DNA of 64,000 nt from Aureitalea sp. L0-47 (GTDB lineage Bacteria; Bacteroidota; Bacteroidia; Flavobacteriales; Flavobacteriaceae): assembly GCF_026126405.1 (NCBI RefSeq), contig NZ_JAFMTQ010000001.1, positions 665,052-729,051 of the forward strand, given 5' to 3'. A program made the position numbers and the translations under genes. The notes under the pieces were generated by a model. It did not search any database and was not told where the DNA came from. It was given only the letters and a program-made list of their open reading frames with translations. Every line of letters starts with the position of its first letter. Positions within the stretch are counted from its first letter, which is position 1. This document shows, piece after piece, positions 52,210 through 61,398 of the stretch.

Positions 52210-53514
52210 TTATTTTTTTGTTAGGAATCGCACATAAGCCAGCGCGTAGTTGTACTGAAATACGGTTTGATGATAATCGAGTTGTTTTTCGGCGAATTTT
52301 GCCTCGGCAAAGAGTAATTCGCTGGTTCGTTCCAGGCCTTCTTTGAAACGGTTCTTTCGAATACGTAAAGATTCCTCGTATTGTTCCAATGCTTTTTCTG
52401 AAAGCGATAATTCGTTACTGGCGTCATTTAGCATACGGTAAGCCTTTTCCAGTTCCAATTTGCTTTCTGCCAGGTATTGTTTGTATTCAAGATTGGACCT
52501 TTCGAAAGCAGCTTTGCTTTTCCCGGTCTTTGCAATACGCTTGTTCCCGTCAAAGAGATCCCAGCTAAGCTGGGCACCCACCATGTACCCGTTAGCGTCT
52601 GCCTGCAGGAATTCGTTATCGTAGAGTTCATAACTTCCGAAGGCATTCAGTCGAGGCAGGAAGGACATTTTATCAGATCGGTATTGTTGTTCATAGGCAG
52701 CAGTAGCCGCCCGCATAGCCTGAATATCGGCGCGTTCCGAAGAGATCGAATCCATGGCAACCACCTCGTTCTCCGGTTGTAGTTCATCCGAGGGTTGGAA
52801 AACCTCGTTACTTTCATCATTCATCATAACCGAAAGCATACCCGAAATGTTCTTCACATTGCTCTGGGCATACCGCAGTCGGTTTTCCATTTCCATCACC
52901 TGGACCTCTGCAGCCAGTAGGTCGGAGCGCTGTAGCAATCCCTGGTCAAAGCTGTTTTTGGCGATCCTTAGGTTTTCTTCTGAAGCTGTTTTGGATCGTT
53001 CCATCACTTCCACCATCTTGTAGGAGAGCTGCAGTTGCATGTATTTCTCTTCTACCTGTAATTCCAGGTACTCGCGAGTTCGCTCGGCCTGGTATTGAGT
53101 CGCTTCGTATTTGGATTTCGCGGCTTTTCTCTGAAAGATCCCGTCCACGTTGATAAGGGGTTGCCGTATCTCCAGTTTGGTAGCGAAATTATCGGTACGA
53201 AGTGGATCATTCAGCAATTGTGGGTCGAAATCACTGGCCGTAAGTACTTCCTGGTTCAGTTTGGAACCGAAAGCCATTAGCGGATTGGTAGTTGTACTTC
53301 CCGTATAAGAGGCAGTTATGGAAGGGAGATAGACTGCATTGGCCTGGTTGAGATCTCCTTTGGCTTCTTTTACCTCCTCTGCTTTGATCTTAAGCAGGTT
53401 TCCGTTTTCCATTACCTCCTGTAGCAACTCCTGCTTGCTAAGAGTGCGTGTCTCCTGGGCTATGCTAGCCGAGGTGATTAATAATAAGGATACTATGCTC
53501 GCTAAAATTCTCAC
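52210..53514 (-). CDS. TolC family outer-membrane efflux protein
   Basis: About 434 residues from a GTG at 53514 (VRILASIVSLLLITSASIAQ, a signal peptide). The longer frame to 53577 would place the operator palindrome inside the coding region and is unlikely. Two TolC repeats with long coiled coils are visible (QNSFDQGLLQRSDLLAAEVQ-like and RIRKNRFKEGLERTSELLFA segments, each interrupted by loops). It is the first gene of the efflux operon. Confidence 0.88.
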   Translation of the reverse strand: MRILASIVSLLLITSASIAQETRTLSKQELLQEVMENGNLLKIKAEEVKEAKGDLNQANAVYLPSITASYTGSTTTNPLMAFGSKLNQEVLTASDFDPQLLNDPLRTDNFATKLEIRQPLINVDGIFQRKAAKSKYEATQYQAERTREYLELQVEEKYMQLQLSYKMVEVMERSKTASEENLRIAKNSFDQGLLQRSDLLAAEVQVMEMENRLRYAQSNVKNISGMLSVMMNDESNEVFQPSDELQPENEVVAMDSISSERADIQAMRAATAAYEQQYRSDKMSFLPRLNAFGSYELYDNEFLQADANGYMVGAQLSWDLFDGNKRIAKTGKSKAAFERSNLEYKQYLAESKLELEKAYRMLNDASNELSLSEKALEQYEESLRIRKNRFKEGLERTSELLFAEAKFAEKQLDYHQTVFQYNYALAYVRFLTKK

Positions 53515-53560
53515 TGCTTTATGTTTTAAGCAAAAGTAGGGCTGACTTTGGGGTGAGTCA

Positions 53561-53574
53561 GTAACTCTTGTTAC
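53561..53574. promoter_or_regulatory. GTAAC-N4-GTTAC operator of the efflux operon
   Basis: GTAACTCTTGTTAC, 47-60 bp upstream of the TolC start. The same palindrome precedes four further units to the right. Confidence 0.75.
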
Positions 53575-53891
53575 CATGTTATGTATCCCATGTTACACAA
53601 GGTCGTTTATATTTTTGTGGAGGATTAGGTTAATTCCTGGTACTGGTTCGGAAGGCGACCGAAAAATTGCAGTACAGGTTGCCGGCGTGAGGTTCGATTT
53701 ACTGCCCGATCACAGCAAATGATATCGTTCTTAACAACACCATAAAAAAATGCATCCTTTTCATGGGTACACTTCTATAATACTAAAACACTAAAAGTAA
53801 TTTTAGCCTATACCTAACACAATGATGAAAATCATTGAGCTATTGTTTTTACGATGTTTAACATAAATTTAAGTGTTAAAATTGAGGCATG

Positions 53892-53920
53892 AAAAAAGCC
53901 TTCCCGAAGAAAGGCTTTTC
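53892..53920 (-). terminator. Terminator of the SQR gene
   Basis: On the minus strand the stem AAAAGCCTT/AAGGCTTTT is followed by more T residues. It lies 75-103 bp after the SQR stop. The rest of 53575-53994 holds no gene. Confidence 0.7.
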
Positions 53921-53994
53921 AACTAACTAACCAATATAAAACCAATTCCTCAAGAATGGTTCACATTGAATTCTAACCAATCAAACTTCAATAA

Positions 53995-55257
53995 TCAAAC
54001 TCTTTTCCCTTTCATCATTTTTGTCCAATATAGCTTGGGCAAAAGATACTTTTTCAGGTACCATAATCTCCAGTGTTCTTTCGCACTGTTGAAGATCAGC
54101 ATACGCTTTAGTTTCGGATCCGGTGTGAATTCGCCATTGTAGTTGAATTCTGCCAGAACCATTTTTCCATAACCGGTTACCAGCGGACAAGAAGAATAAC
54201 CGTGATAATCTGCATTATCCGCTACCTCGCCCTTTCGAAGTTTGATCAGGTTCTCAACAACTACGGGTACCTGCTTCCGAACAGCTGCACCGGTCTTAGC
54301 CGTTGGCAATGCTGCTACATCCCCAAGCCCGAACACATTTTTGTACTTCTTGTGTTGCATGGAGTGGATGTCTACCTCCATCCAACCCGCCTCGTTGGAA
54401 AGTATTGAATCTCTAATGAAATCGGGAGCTCGCTGGGGTGGAGCGATGTGAAGCATATCGAATGGAATACTGATATCTGCTTCTCCACCCATTATTTCAT
54501 TGATCGCGTTGTCCTCGTTTACGATACAACGGTTCTCCTCGGATGCGGTATGGTTGAAATGGATAATTTTTTCCTTAATGTCTATTCTGAAAGGAGCATA
54601 AAAAGGTCTGAAGTGAATATCGTATCGCTCGATCACCCGCATTAGGGTCTCGCGAATGGGTTTTACACCGAAGATCACGGAACCGGGAGTGGCGAATATC
54701 ACATTTACCTTGTCGCTCATTTTTTTCTTTTTGAAGTAATCAGCTGCCAGGTAAGCTATTTTCTGCGGAGCACCACCACATTTTATGGGAGTTGTGGGTT
54801 GGGTAAATACCGCGTTACCTCCTTTGAAATTCCGAATCACTTCCCAGGTGTGTTCAGGATCCATGTAGTTACTGCACGCAACTCCCTGCTCGAAAGCTTC
54901 GGAAAGGCCTTCTATCATGGAAGGGTCCATGATGAGTCCCGGAGCCACCACAAGATAGTCATAGGTTATAGTGCCTGAACTTCTGGTAGAAACCGAATTC
55001 ATTGCCGGATTTAAACCGTTCGCATAATCCTTGATCCATTCTACTCCCTTGGGCATCACACTGGCCATGGATTTCGCTGTTTTCTTGAAATCGTAGGTTC
55101 CCGCCCCAACCAGGGTCCACGCGGGCTGGTAATAATGGGTATGGGCCGGTTCAATAATGGCAATGTCTGCTTTAGGGTCTTCCTTCAGAAGCTGTCCTGC
55201 TGTCATAATACCGCCGGTACCACCACCAATGATAAGGATTTCGTAATGGGTTTTCAT
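53995..55257 (-). CDS. sqr: Sulfide:quinone oxidoreductase, type II-like
   Basis: 420 residues, no signal peptide. The FAD-binding motif is ILIIGGGTGGIMTAGQL. The redox cysteines are Cys160 (PIKCGGAPQK) and Cys357 (YSSCPLVTGYGK), with Cys128 (GVACSNY) as an extra conserved one. The C terminus (RLWYLKKYLLPKLYW) is the membrane-binding part. It oxidises sulfide to persulfide and passes electrons to quinone. The downstream persulfide enzymes at 58658-61321 share its operator type. Confidence 0.92.
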   Translation of the reverse strand: MKTHYEILIIGGGTGGIMTAGQLLKEDPKADIAIIEPAHTHYYQPAWTLVGAGTYDFKKTAKSMASVMPKGVEWIKDYANGLNPAMNSVSTRSSGTITYDYLVVAPGLIMDPSMIEGLSEAFEQGVACSNYMDPEHTWEVIRNFKGGNAVFTQPTTPIKCGGAPQKIAYLAADYFKKKKMSDKVNVIFATPGSVIFGVKPIRETLMRVIERYDIHFRPFYAPFRIDIKEKIIHFNHTASEENRCIVNEDNAINEIMGGEADISIPFDMLHIAPPQRAPDFIRDSILSNEAGWMEVDIHSMQHKKYKNVFGLGDVAALPTAKTGAAVRKQVPVVVENLIKLRKGEVADNADYHGYSSCPLVTGYGKMVLAEFNYNGEFTPDPKLKRMLIFNSAKEHWRLWYLKKYLLPKLYWTKMMKGKRV

Positions 55258-55308
55258 GTGATTAGGCTTTAAGAAAGTACAAAGTATAACCTCCTGAATG
55301 AGAATTCA

Positions 55309-55322
55309 GTAACAATTGTTAC
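55309..55322. promoter_or_regulatory. GTAAC-N4-GTTAC operator of SQR
   Basis: GTAACAATTGTTAC, a perfect 14-bp palindrome 52-65 bp upstream of the SQR start. Confidence 0.78.
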
Positions 55323-55462
55323 ACAACCTATGATACACCTTTGCGCTAAGATCAAACCACCGGGGTTCTTCTGAAATACATAAATATTATTTATGCATAT
55401 GATTAATAATATAAATAAAAATTAATGATAGGTTTTCTGTTACTTTGACAAAAATTTAAACC

Positions 55463-56896
55463 ATGAAGAAAATCACAGTTGCGCACGGGGATGGAATCGG
55501 TCCCGAGATAATGGGGGCAACCCTCGACATACTAACAGCGGCAGAAGCCCGAATCGAATGGGATGAGATCGTTGTAGGGGAACAGTTGTACCTGGACGGA
55601 AATTCCAGTGGAATCGATACCAATGCCTGGGATAGCATTCGCGAGAACAAAGTATTCCTGAAGGCTCCAATTACAACGCCACAAGGCGGAGGTTACAAGA
55701 GTCTAAATGTAACCATGAGAAAGACATTAGGCTTATTTGCCAATGTGCGACCATGCAAAAGCTTCCATCCATTTGTTGCTACGAAGCATCCCGAAATGGA
55801 TGTGGTAATTATTCGTGAGAATGAAGAAGATCTGTATGCGGGTATAGAGCATCAGCAAACGGATGAGGTGGTGCAATGTCTTAAGCTGATCACTCGTCCG
55901 GGTTGCGAGCGTATCGTTCGTTACGCTTTTGAATATGCTAAACTGTATAACCGCAAGAAAGTAACTTGTTTCACCAAGGACAACATCATGAAACACACGG
56001 ATGGCTTGTTCCACAGGGTGTTCAAGGAGATCGCAGCAGAGTATCCGGAGATCGAGTCTGACAACTGGATCATCGACATAGGTGCTGCACGATTAGCAGA
56101 TACCCCCGAAATGTTCGACGTAGTTGTAATGCCGAATCTTTATGGAGATATCGTCTCCGATATCACTGCCCAGATCTCAGGATCTATCGGACTTGCAGGA
56201 ACAGCGAACATTGGTGATGCCTGTGCAATGTTTGAAGCCATTCACGGATCGGCCCCTGATATTGCAGGTAAGGACATTGCCAACCCTTCAGGATTGCTTC
56301 GGGCGGCTGTTATGATGCTGAATCATATCGGACAGCAAGATGTAGCGGAAAAGATCAAGAATGCATGGGCTTGTACCATCGAGAACGGTATCCACACTCC
56401 GGACATATATAAGGAGGGAGTAAGTAAGCAGAAGGTTGGAACCAAAGCATTTGCACAGGCTGTAATTGCTCATCTCGGACAAAAACCAAAGGAACTGCCC
56501 GAGGCTGAATTCACTCACAACGTTGTATTCAAGGTTCCGGCTTATAAGCGCCAGGCAGACAAGAATAAAGTGCTGAAAGGTGTGGATGTGTTTGTAGACT
56601 GGAAAGGTGAGGACCCGGATAAACTAGCGGCCCATCTGGTAAAGCTGAATAGCGATATCAAGCTTACCATGATCACCAACCGCGGGGTGAAGGTATGGCC
56701 CAATGGATTTGAAGAAACATTCTGTACAGATCACTGGAGATGCAGGTTTGAAGTTGAGAACGGCGATCCGGCTCGTAAAATGAGTATTCCAAGCCTGCTT
56801 CAAACAGCGTTGCTGGAGGATATCGATGTAATAAAAACTGAAAATCTCTACGAGTTCGACGGAGCGAGAGCGTATTCTCTTGGCCAGGGACAGTAG
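55463..56896 (+). CDS. icd: NADP-dependent isocitrate dehydrogenase
   Basis: 477 residues. The N-terminal ITVAHGDGIGPEIM, then RKTLGLFANVRPCKSF, YAGIEHQ, DNIMKHTDGLF and the metal-binding MPNLYGDIVSDI identify the decarboxylating dehydrogenase fold. GSAPDIAGKDIANPSG follows. The roughly 140-residue C-terminal extension places it with the Thermus/Rickettsia-type isocitrate dehydrogenases. It makes 2-oxoglutarate in the TCA cycle. It is on the plus strand between two minus-strand sulfur genes. Confidence 0.93.
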   Translation: MKKITVAHGDGIGPEIMGATLDILTAAEARIEWDEIVVGEQLYLDGNSSGIDTNAWDSIRENKVFLKAPITTPQGGGYKSLNVTMRKTLGLFANVRPCKSFHPFVATKHPEMDVVIIRENEEDLYAGIEHQQTDEVVQCLKLITRPGCERIVRYAFEYAKLYNRKKVTCFTKDNIMKHTDGLFHRVFKEIAAEYPEIESDNWIIDIGAARLADTPEMFDVVVMPNLYGDIVSDITAQISGSIGLAGTANIGDACAMFEAIHGSAPDIAGKDIANPSGLLRAAVMMLNHIGQQDVAEKIKNAWACTIENGIHTPDIYKEGVSKQKVGTKAFAQAVIAHLGQKPKELPEAEFTHNVVFKVPAYKRQADKNKVLKGVDVFVDWKGEDPDKLAAHLVKLNSDIKLTMITNRGVKVWPNGFEETFCTDHWRCRFEVENGDPARKMSIPSLLQTALLEDIDVIKTENLYEFDGARAYSLGQGQ

Positions 56897-56922
56897 ATAA
56901 TAAATTTGCGTTTAGGTTGTTG

Positions 56923-56982
56923 TCGGGTGACACACCCGATTTTGTTAAGATGGAGAGGTCGAAAGGCCTCTCTCTTATTTTT
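56923..56982 (+). terminator. Double terminator after icd
   Basis: Two hairpins in series: TCGGGTG/CACCCGA (56923-56939) followed by TTTTG, and GAGAGGTC/GGCCTCTC with loop GAAA (56953-56972) followed by a T-rich tail. The second overlaps the stop region of the converging methyltransferase gene. Confidence 0.78.
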
Positions 56983-57556
56983 TGATAAGTTTTATGAATA
57001 ATTCATTGCCTGCACGTTGCGGGATGGAGTTGTAGGCGGTGTGCATAATGTCGATCTCAAATTTTTCTGAAAACAACCTGCGATACTCCTCTTCATTCCC
57101 GCCGAAAGGAGGGTGATCCTCGTTAAGCGGGATATTGAATAGCAATCCTACAATTTTTCCGCCTGTAGGCAACAATTCGTTCATTTTTAAAACATAGGTA
57201 GACCTTAACTTAGGCTCTAGAGCGCAAAAAAAGGTTTGTTCAACAATAAGGTCGAATTGTTCATTTAGATCGAAAAAATCCATATGAAGAAGCTGGTCTT
57301 CGGGAAAATCTGGTACTCTTTTCTTAAAATTTTGCAGTGCCACTACTGAAATATCGAGGACGTAGACATTTTTGAATCCGTTTTGGAAGAGATATTCAGC
57401 TTCATAAGAATTACCACCTCCGGGAATGAGGATTTTCAAATTAGGATCGGTCAACTGGTCGAAGTATTCTTTCAAAGGAGTAGAGGCAAAGCCAATATCC
57501 CATCCTGTCTCCTTTTGGAGATATCTGTGGTTCCAGTATCCTTCTAAAAAATTCAT
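56975..57556 (-). CDS. SAM-dependent methyltransferase, thiopurine methyltransferase type
   Basis: 193 residues from MNFLEGYWNHRYLQKETGWD; the extra upstream codons to 57589 overlap the preceding gene. The SAM site is ILIPGGGNSYEAEYLFQNGF, and QTFFCALEP is the typical substrate-side motif of the TPMT family. Some relatives methylate thiols or sulfide-type compounds, which would fit the neighbours. The start overlaps the stop of the cytochrome gene (TAATG), so they are coupled. Confidence 0.85.
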   Translation of the reverse strand: MNFLEGYWNHRYLQKETGWDIGFASTPLKEYFDQLTDPNLKILIPGGGNSYEAEYLFQNGFKNVYVLDISVVALQNFKKRVPDFPEDQLLHMDFFDLNEQFDLIVEQTFFCALEPKLRSTYVLKMNELLPTGGKIVGLLFNIPLNEDHPPFGGNEEEYRRLFSEKFEIDIMHTAYNSIPQRAGNELFIKLIKK

Positions 57557-58641
57557 TAGTCGGTTTTTTCTCCAAACTGTATTCGCCACATACCTCTTAC
57601 TTCATTTACCGAATAACCCGTGGCCTTATCCATCGGGTATAGTTCTTTTAACTTGGCCAGGGTACCCGGCTTAAGATCCCCCGAGGTATCTCCATGACAT
57701 TGCATGCATAAGGTGTTTGTAACGATCGGGTAGTAGAAGGTGGTTTCATCTCCTTTCTTCAATATCATTGGTTCCGGATCTTCACCTTTTGCAAGCTGTG
57801 ACTTATAGTCTTCAATATAAAAAATTTCAGCAGCAGTAGCCTTGTTGTCCGGATTCCTGGGCTTGTCGCTTACCCTCTTGATCATGGCGTTATGGACGGT
57901 CGCCATACTATCGGTAATTGGGTAGGCCTTTTCGTTGCAGAATTCAATCGCGGCCACCGTACCTTTTCGGTTAATGGTCTGCATTAAATTTCTGCCCAAT
58001 TCTGCCTTTGTGGTCCTGGCGTATCGCATACCAGTGACTTCCGGGTTTGAATTGCTACTAGCTCCCTGCATTTTACCATTCATTCCTTTTCCCTGTCCTT
58101 TTCCTCGTCCATTTCCTTGTCCATTTCCTTGCCCTTTACCTCGGCCCATGCCCATGCCCTGGCCACGTCCATTTCCTTTGCCCATCCCTTTTCCTTGCAT
58201 CTCCTGAAAATGTTCTTCGAACCATTCGGGCTGTTCGATCTCATAGTCGTACATGTATTCTGAGATCTTTTGTATCACGTCTTCGGGAAATACCTGTTTG
58301 GGCATAACCCCAAAACGACGTACCGCTCCCGGCATTTTTGATTTCTCTTCGGCAGGGTCTTTGACCCAGTTGAGCATATCGTTAGTAAATTCTTCCTTAG
58401 TGGTTCCTTCGGAAATGTAATGCTTCTTGATGGCGATCATAGGCGGCCCAAGACGTTCGTCATGTGGGGCAGTTGCGCTATGACAGGCATAGCAGTATTG
58501 TTCCATCAGGGCCTTTCCGGGATGTTCGGGATCATCCGAATGAACTGTTGGATCCGATAGGAGGGCCTGGTACGATTTATCTGGACCGGAATTGCAACTT
58601 AATAGAAGTAATAAACTAATGACGAGTAGGATTGTTTTCAT
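57556..58641 (-). CDS. c-type cytochrome lipoprotein with DUF3365-like domain and glycine-rich linker
   Basis: 361 residues. Lipobox cysteine 16. First heme site Cys50-YA-Cys53-His54 in a cytochrome c domain (to about residue 135). Residues 148-193 form a low-complexity linker of Gly, Lys, Gln, Arg, Asn and Met in short G-x-G repeats. The C-terminal DUF3365-like domain has a second heme motif, Cys312-MQ-Cys315-His316. It is a likely periplasmic electron carrier or sensor linked to sulfur oxidation. Coupled to the methyltransferase gene. Confidence 0.85.
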   Translation of the reverse strand: MKTILLVISLLLLLSCNSGPDKSYQALLSDPTVHSDDPEHPGKALMEQYCYACHSATAPHDERLGPPMIAIKKHYISEGTTKEEFTNDMLNWVKDPAEEKSKMPGAVRRFGVMPKQVFPEDVIQKISEYMYDYEIEQPEWFEEHFQEMQGKGMGKGNGRGQGMGMGRGKGQGNGQGNGRGKGQGKGMNGKMQGASSNSNPEVTGMRYARTTKAELGRNLMQTINRKGTVAAIEFCNEKAYPITDSMATVHNAMIKRVSDKPRNPDNKATAAEIFYIEDYKSQLAKGEDPEPMILKKGDETTFYYPIVTNTLCMQCHGDTSGDLKPGTLAKLKELYPMDKATGYSVNEVRGMWRIQFGEKTD

Positions 58642-58657
58642 GATTAGGAGATTTGAG

Positions 58658-58999
58658 TTAGTTCCACTGCATATAACCGCCTCTGAGGTCGATCACTTCG
58701 GAAAAGCCCATTTCGAGCAGCTTTGCTGCGGCTTTCTGACTACGAGCGCCGGTTCTGCAGTAGATATACACCGGTTTATTTTTGTCTAGTCTTGAGAACT
58801 TTTCAGCAAAAACAGTAGGCTGAAAGAAGTCGATATTGATCGCATTGGTGATATTACCTGAGCGATATTCATTGGGTGTGCGTACATCGACCAATTGCAC
58901 ATCTTCCGATGAGATAGCCGATCTGTAGTCGGAAACATTCAGGATTTTTATCGCTTCCGATTGTTGGCTTTCGGACCTAAATAGTGAGTTTAAGAACAT
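58658..58999 (-). CDS. Single-domain rhodanese
   Basis: 113 residues. The active-site loop is YCRTGARS with Cys81, and VQLVDVRTPNEYRSGNITNAINI is the usual N-terminal part. It transfers sulfane sulfur. A weakly hydrophobic N terminus (MFLNSLFRSE) is not a clear signal peptide. It precedes the cytochrome gene by 16 bp, in the same direction. No GTAAC palindrome was seen directly upstream. Confidence 0.9.
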   Translation of the reverse strand: MFLNSLFRSESQQSEAIKILNVSDYRSAISSEDVQLVDVRTPNEYRSGNITNAINIDFFQPTVFAEKFSRLDKNKPVYIYCRTGARSQKAAAKLLEMGFSEVIDLRGGYMQWN

Positions 59000-59089
59000 T
59001 TTTATTGTATTATTAATTTAGAAGTTCGGAATCAAGAAGAAGCAGCCATATTTCAGACTGCTTCGTTCTAACCTAACATAAAAACCCCT

Positions 59090-59752
59090 CTACACAAGCT
59101 CCTTCTTGGCCAGGTAGAAGTCTATCTTCTCAATGGAATCGTCGTTGATGCGTTCTTCCATTTCAGCGAGTGTCTTTGGTGGTGGAACAATTACCTTATC
59201 ACCTTTTTTCCAGTCTAAAGGCATTGCCACTTTATATTTATCGGAGATTTGAAGAGCTTCGAGTACCCTCAGGATCTCGTCCATATTTCTTCCCACGTTT
59301 AGCGGATAGTACATGATTAGTCGGATCTTCTTTTCAGGATCGATAAAGAAAACCGCACGTACCGCTGCCGTTTCACTTTCGTTGGGCTGCAACATTCCGT
59401 AGAGTTTGGAAACGTGCATATCGAGATCGGCAATAATTGGGAAATCGAAATACACTCCCATGTTATTGCGCACATTGTTCACCCATCCCAGGTGGGCGTG
59501 AATACTATCGATGCTCAAACCGAGTAATTCGGTGTTGAGTGCGTCAAATTCATTTTTTCGTACGGCGAAGCCGCTCATCTCTGTTGTGCACACCGGGGTG
59601 AAATCCGCCGGGTGTGAAAACATTACGACCCATTTGTCTTTGGCAAAGTCCAAAAACCTAATTTTTCCTTTAGTGGTGATCGCCTCAAAGTCGGGAGCCT
59701 TGTCCCCAATTCTCGGCATACTGTATATTACTTTTTGTTCTGTATTTTCCAT
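59090..59752 (-). CDS. Peroxiredoxin, 1-Cys/Prx6 type
   Basis: 220 residues. The peroxidatic cysteine is Cys55 in SHPADFTPVCTTE. The C-terminal half (NVGRNMDEILRVLEALQ, VPPPKTLAEMEER) is the Prx6 subfamily extension. It reduces peroxides and possibly persulfides. A GTAAC-N4-GTTAC palindrome lies 55-68 bp upstream, which places it in the sulfide-response set. Confidence 0.92.
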   Translation of the reverse strand: MENTEQKVIYSMPRIGDKAPDFEAITTKGKIRFLDFAKDKWVVMFSHPADFTPVCTTEMSGFAVRKNEFDALNTELLGLSIDSIHAHLGWVNNVRNNMGVYFDFPIIADLDMHVSKLYGMLQPNESETAAVRAVFFIDPEKKIRLIMYYPLNVGRNMDEILRVLEALQISDKYKVAMPLDWKKGDKVIVPPPKTLAEMEERINDDSIEKIDFYLAKKELV

Positions 59753-59806
59753 AGAGCAGGTTTTTTAATTTCAGTATAAAAGTACTGTTCCGGCATCGCC
59801 CTGGCA

Positions 59807-59820
59807 GTAACTTATGTTAC
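59807..59820. promoter_or_regulatory. GTAAC-N4-GTTAC operator of the peroxiredoxin gene
   Basis: GTAACTTATGTTAC, 55-68 bp before the start codon. Confidence 0.75.
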
Positions 59821-59831
59821 ATATGAAAAGA

Positions 59832-59861
59832 AAGAGAGCAGGAATAAATTCCTGCTCTCTT
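59832..59861 (-). terminator. Terminator after the CstB-like gene
   Basis: A perfect 13-bp stem AAGAGAGCAGGAA/TTCCTGCTCTCTT with a 4-nt loop. On the minus strand it is followed by TTCTTTTC. It separates the persulfide dioxygenase from the peroxiredoxin promoter. Confidence 0.8.
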
Positions 59862-59902
59862 AAGATGCGCCCAAAAATGTATGAAACAAAAAATCAAACA
59901 AC

Positions 59903-61321
59903 TTATAGCATAGTTGTTGGGCACACATAATCGGTTAATGGAAGGTCCGATTCTTTGATCTTCTTGAACCCACCGGCGACTTCAATAACGTTGTGAATTC
60001 CTCGACTTTTCAAGATCGAAGCAGCAATTACGCTTCGATATCCACCAAAGCAATGCAGGTAGAACATGTTGTCGGTTGGGAATTCGGCTACATGGTCGTT
60101 AATATAATCTAGTGGTGTATTTACAGCGCCTACCATGTGTTCAGAGTTATACTCGCTGGCTTTTCTAACATCGAACACTTTGGCGTCTTTTTCTTCTTCA
60201 AGATTAGTTTTAAAGGTGGCTACATCGATAGAAGTAATGGTGTCATACTCCTTGGATGCCTTTCTCCAGGCGTCGAAACTTCCCTCAAGATACCCGAGAG
60301 TATTGTCGAATCCTACACGAGATAATCGGGTGATCACCTCTTCTTCTCTTCCTTCTGGAGCAATAATGAGTATAGGTTGCTTCACATCTTTGATAAGGGC
60401 ACCTGCCCATGGAGCGAAGCTACCGTCTAATCCAATAAAAATGGAACGAGGAATATGTCCATGCTTAAAATCTTCTCTATTCCGAACGTCGAGAACGATG
60501 GCGCCAGTTTCATTGGCCGCAGCTTCGAAGGCTTCGGGTGAAAGTGGTCGCGCGCCTCGTTCCATGATGGTGTCAAGGCTTTCATAGCCCTGGATGTTCA
60601 TCAAGACGTTCTGTGGGAAATAGCCTGGAGGAGGTGTAAGTCCTGTAAGCAATTCCTCAATAAATTCTTCGCGGGTCATATCGGCTCTTAAGGCGTAGTT
60701 CACCTCTTTCTGATGACCGAGTGTATCGGTGGTTTCTTTGCTCATCATCTTACCACAGGCAGAACCGGCACCGTGATTCGGGTACACGATAAGATCGTCA
60801 CTTAAGGGCATTATTTTATTCCGAAGTGAATCGTAAAGATGGTTCGCAAGTTTTTCTTCTGTAAGTTCAGAAACAACATGTTGAGCAAGGTCTGGTCTGC
60901 CTACGTCTCCAATAAATAAGGTATCACCGGTGATAATTCCGTGCTCTTTTCCGTTCTCATCAATTAAAAGGTAGGTAGTGCTTTCCATGGTATGGCCTGG
61001 TGTATGAAGTACTTTTACCTTATAATCACCTACTCTGAAAACCTGGTTGTCCTCTGCTACAAGAGCATCATAACCTGGTTTGGCGGTAGGCCCAAAAACG
61101 ATCTCGGCTCCTGTTTTCTTTTTCAGATCCAGGTGTCCGCTAACAAAGTCGGCATGAAAATGAGTCTCAAATACGTATTTGATCTTTGCATTGTCTTGTT
61201 CGGCCCTCTCGATGTATGGCCCTACCTCACGTAGTGGGTCGAAGATGGCCGCTTCACCGTTGCTCTCCAGATAGTATGCTGCGTGAGCGAGGCATCCGGT
61301 GTATATCTGTTCTACTTTCAT
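59903..61321 (-). CDS. Persulfide dioxygenase-rhodanese fusion (CstB-like)
   Basis: 472 residues in three parts. Residues 1-245 are a metallo-beta-lactamase fold with the iron-binding THFHADFVSGH (His54, His56, Asp58, His63) and PNHGAGSACG, as in ETHE1-type persulfide dioxygenases. Residues of about 265-360 are a rhodanese domain without active-site cysteine (LIIAPEGREEE). Residues of about 375-465 are an active rhodanese with Cys424 (HCFGGYRS). This layout is that of CstB, which turns persulfide into thiosulfate. Operator 57-70 bp upstream. Confidence 0.92.
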   Translation of the reverse strand: MKVEQIYTGCLAHAAYYLESNGEAAIFDPLREVGPYIERAEQDNAKIKYVFETHFHADFVSGHLDLKKKTGAEIVFGPTAKPGYDALVAEDNQVFRVGDYKVKVLHTPGHTMESTTYLLIDENGKEHGIITGDTLFIGDVGRPDLAQHVVSELTEEKLANHLYDSLRNKIMPLSDDLIVYPNHGAGSACGKMMSKETTDTLGHQKEVNYALRADMTREEFIEELLTGLTPPPGYFPQNVLMNIQGYESLDTIMERGARPLSPEAFEAAANETGAIVLDVRNREDFKHGHIPRSIFIGLDGSFAPWAGALIKDVKQPILIIAPEGREEEVITRLSRVGFDNTLGYLEGSFDAWRKASKEYDTITSIDVATFKTNLEEEKDAKVFDVRKASEYNSEHMVGAVNTPLDYINDHVAEFPTDNMFYLHCFGGYRSVIAASILKSRGIHNVIEVAGGFKKIKESDLPLTDYVCPTTML

Positions 61322-61377
61322 CTTAATCGTTTTAGGTTAACGTGAGATAAAAGTAATACGCCAAAACCTACCCTACA

Positions 61378-61391
61378 GTAACTAAAGTTAC
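61378..61391. promoter_or_regulatory. GTAAC-N4-GTTAC operator of the CstB-like gene
   Basis: GTAACTAAAGTTAC, between the TauE stop and the CstB-like start. Confidence 0.78.
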
Positions 61392-61398
61392 ACAAGCC

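Noticed and set aside
57935..58207. Proline-rich plus-strand frame
   Set aside because: It is the antisense image of the glycine-rich linker of the cytochrome gene.
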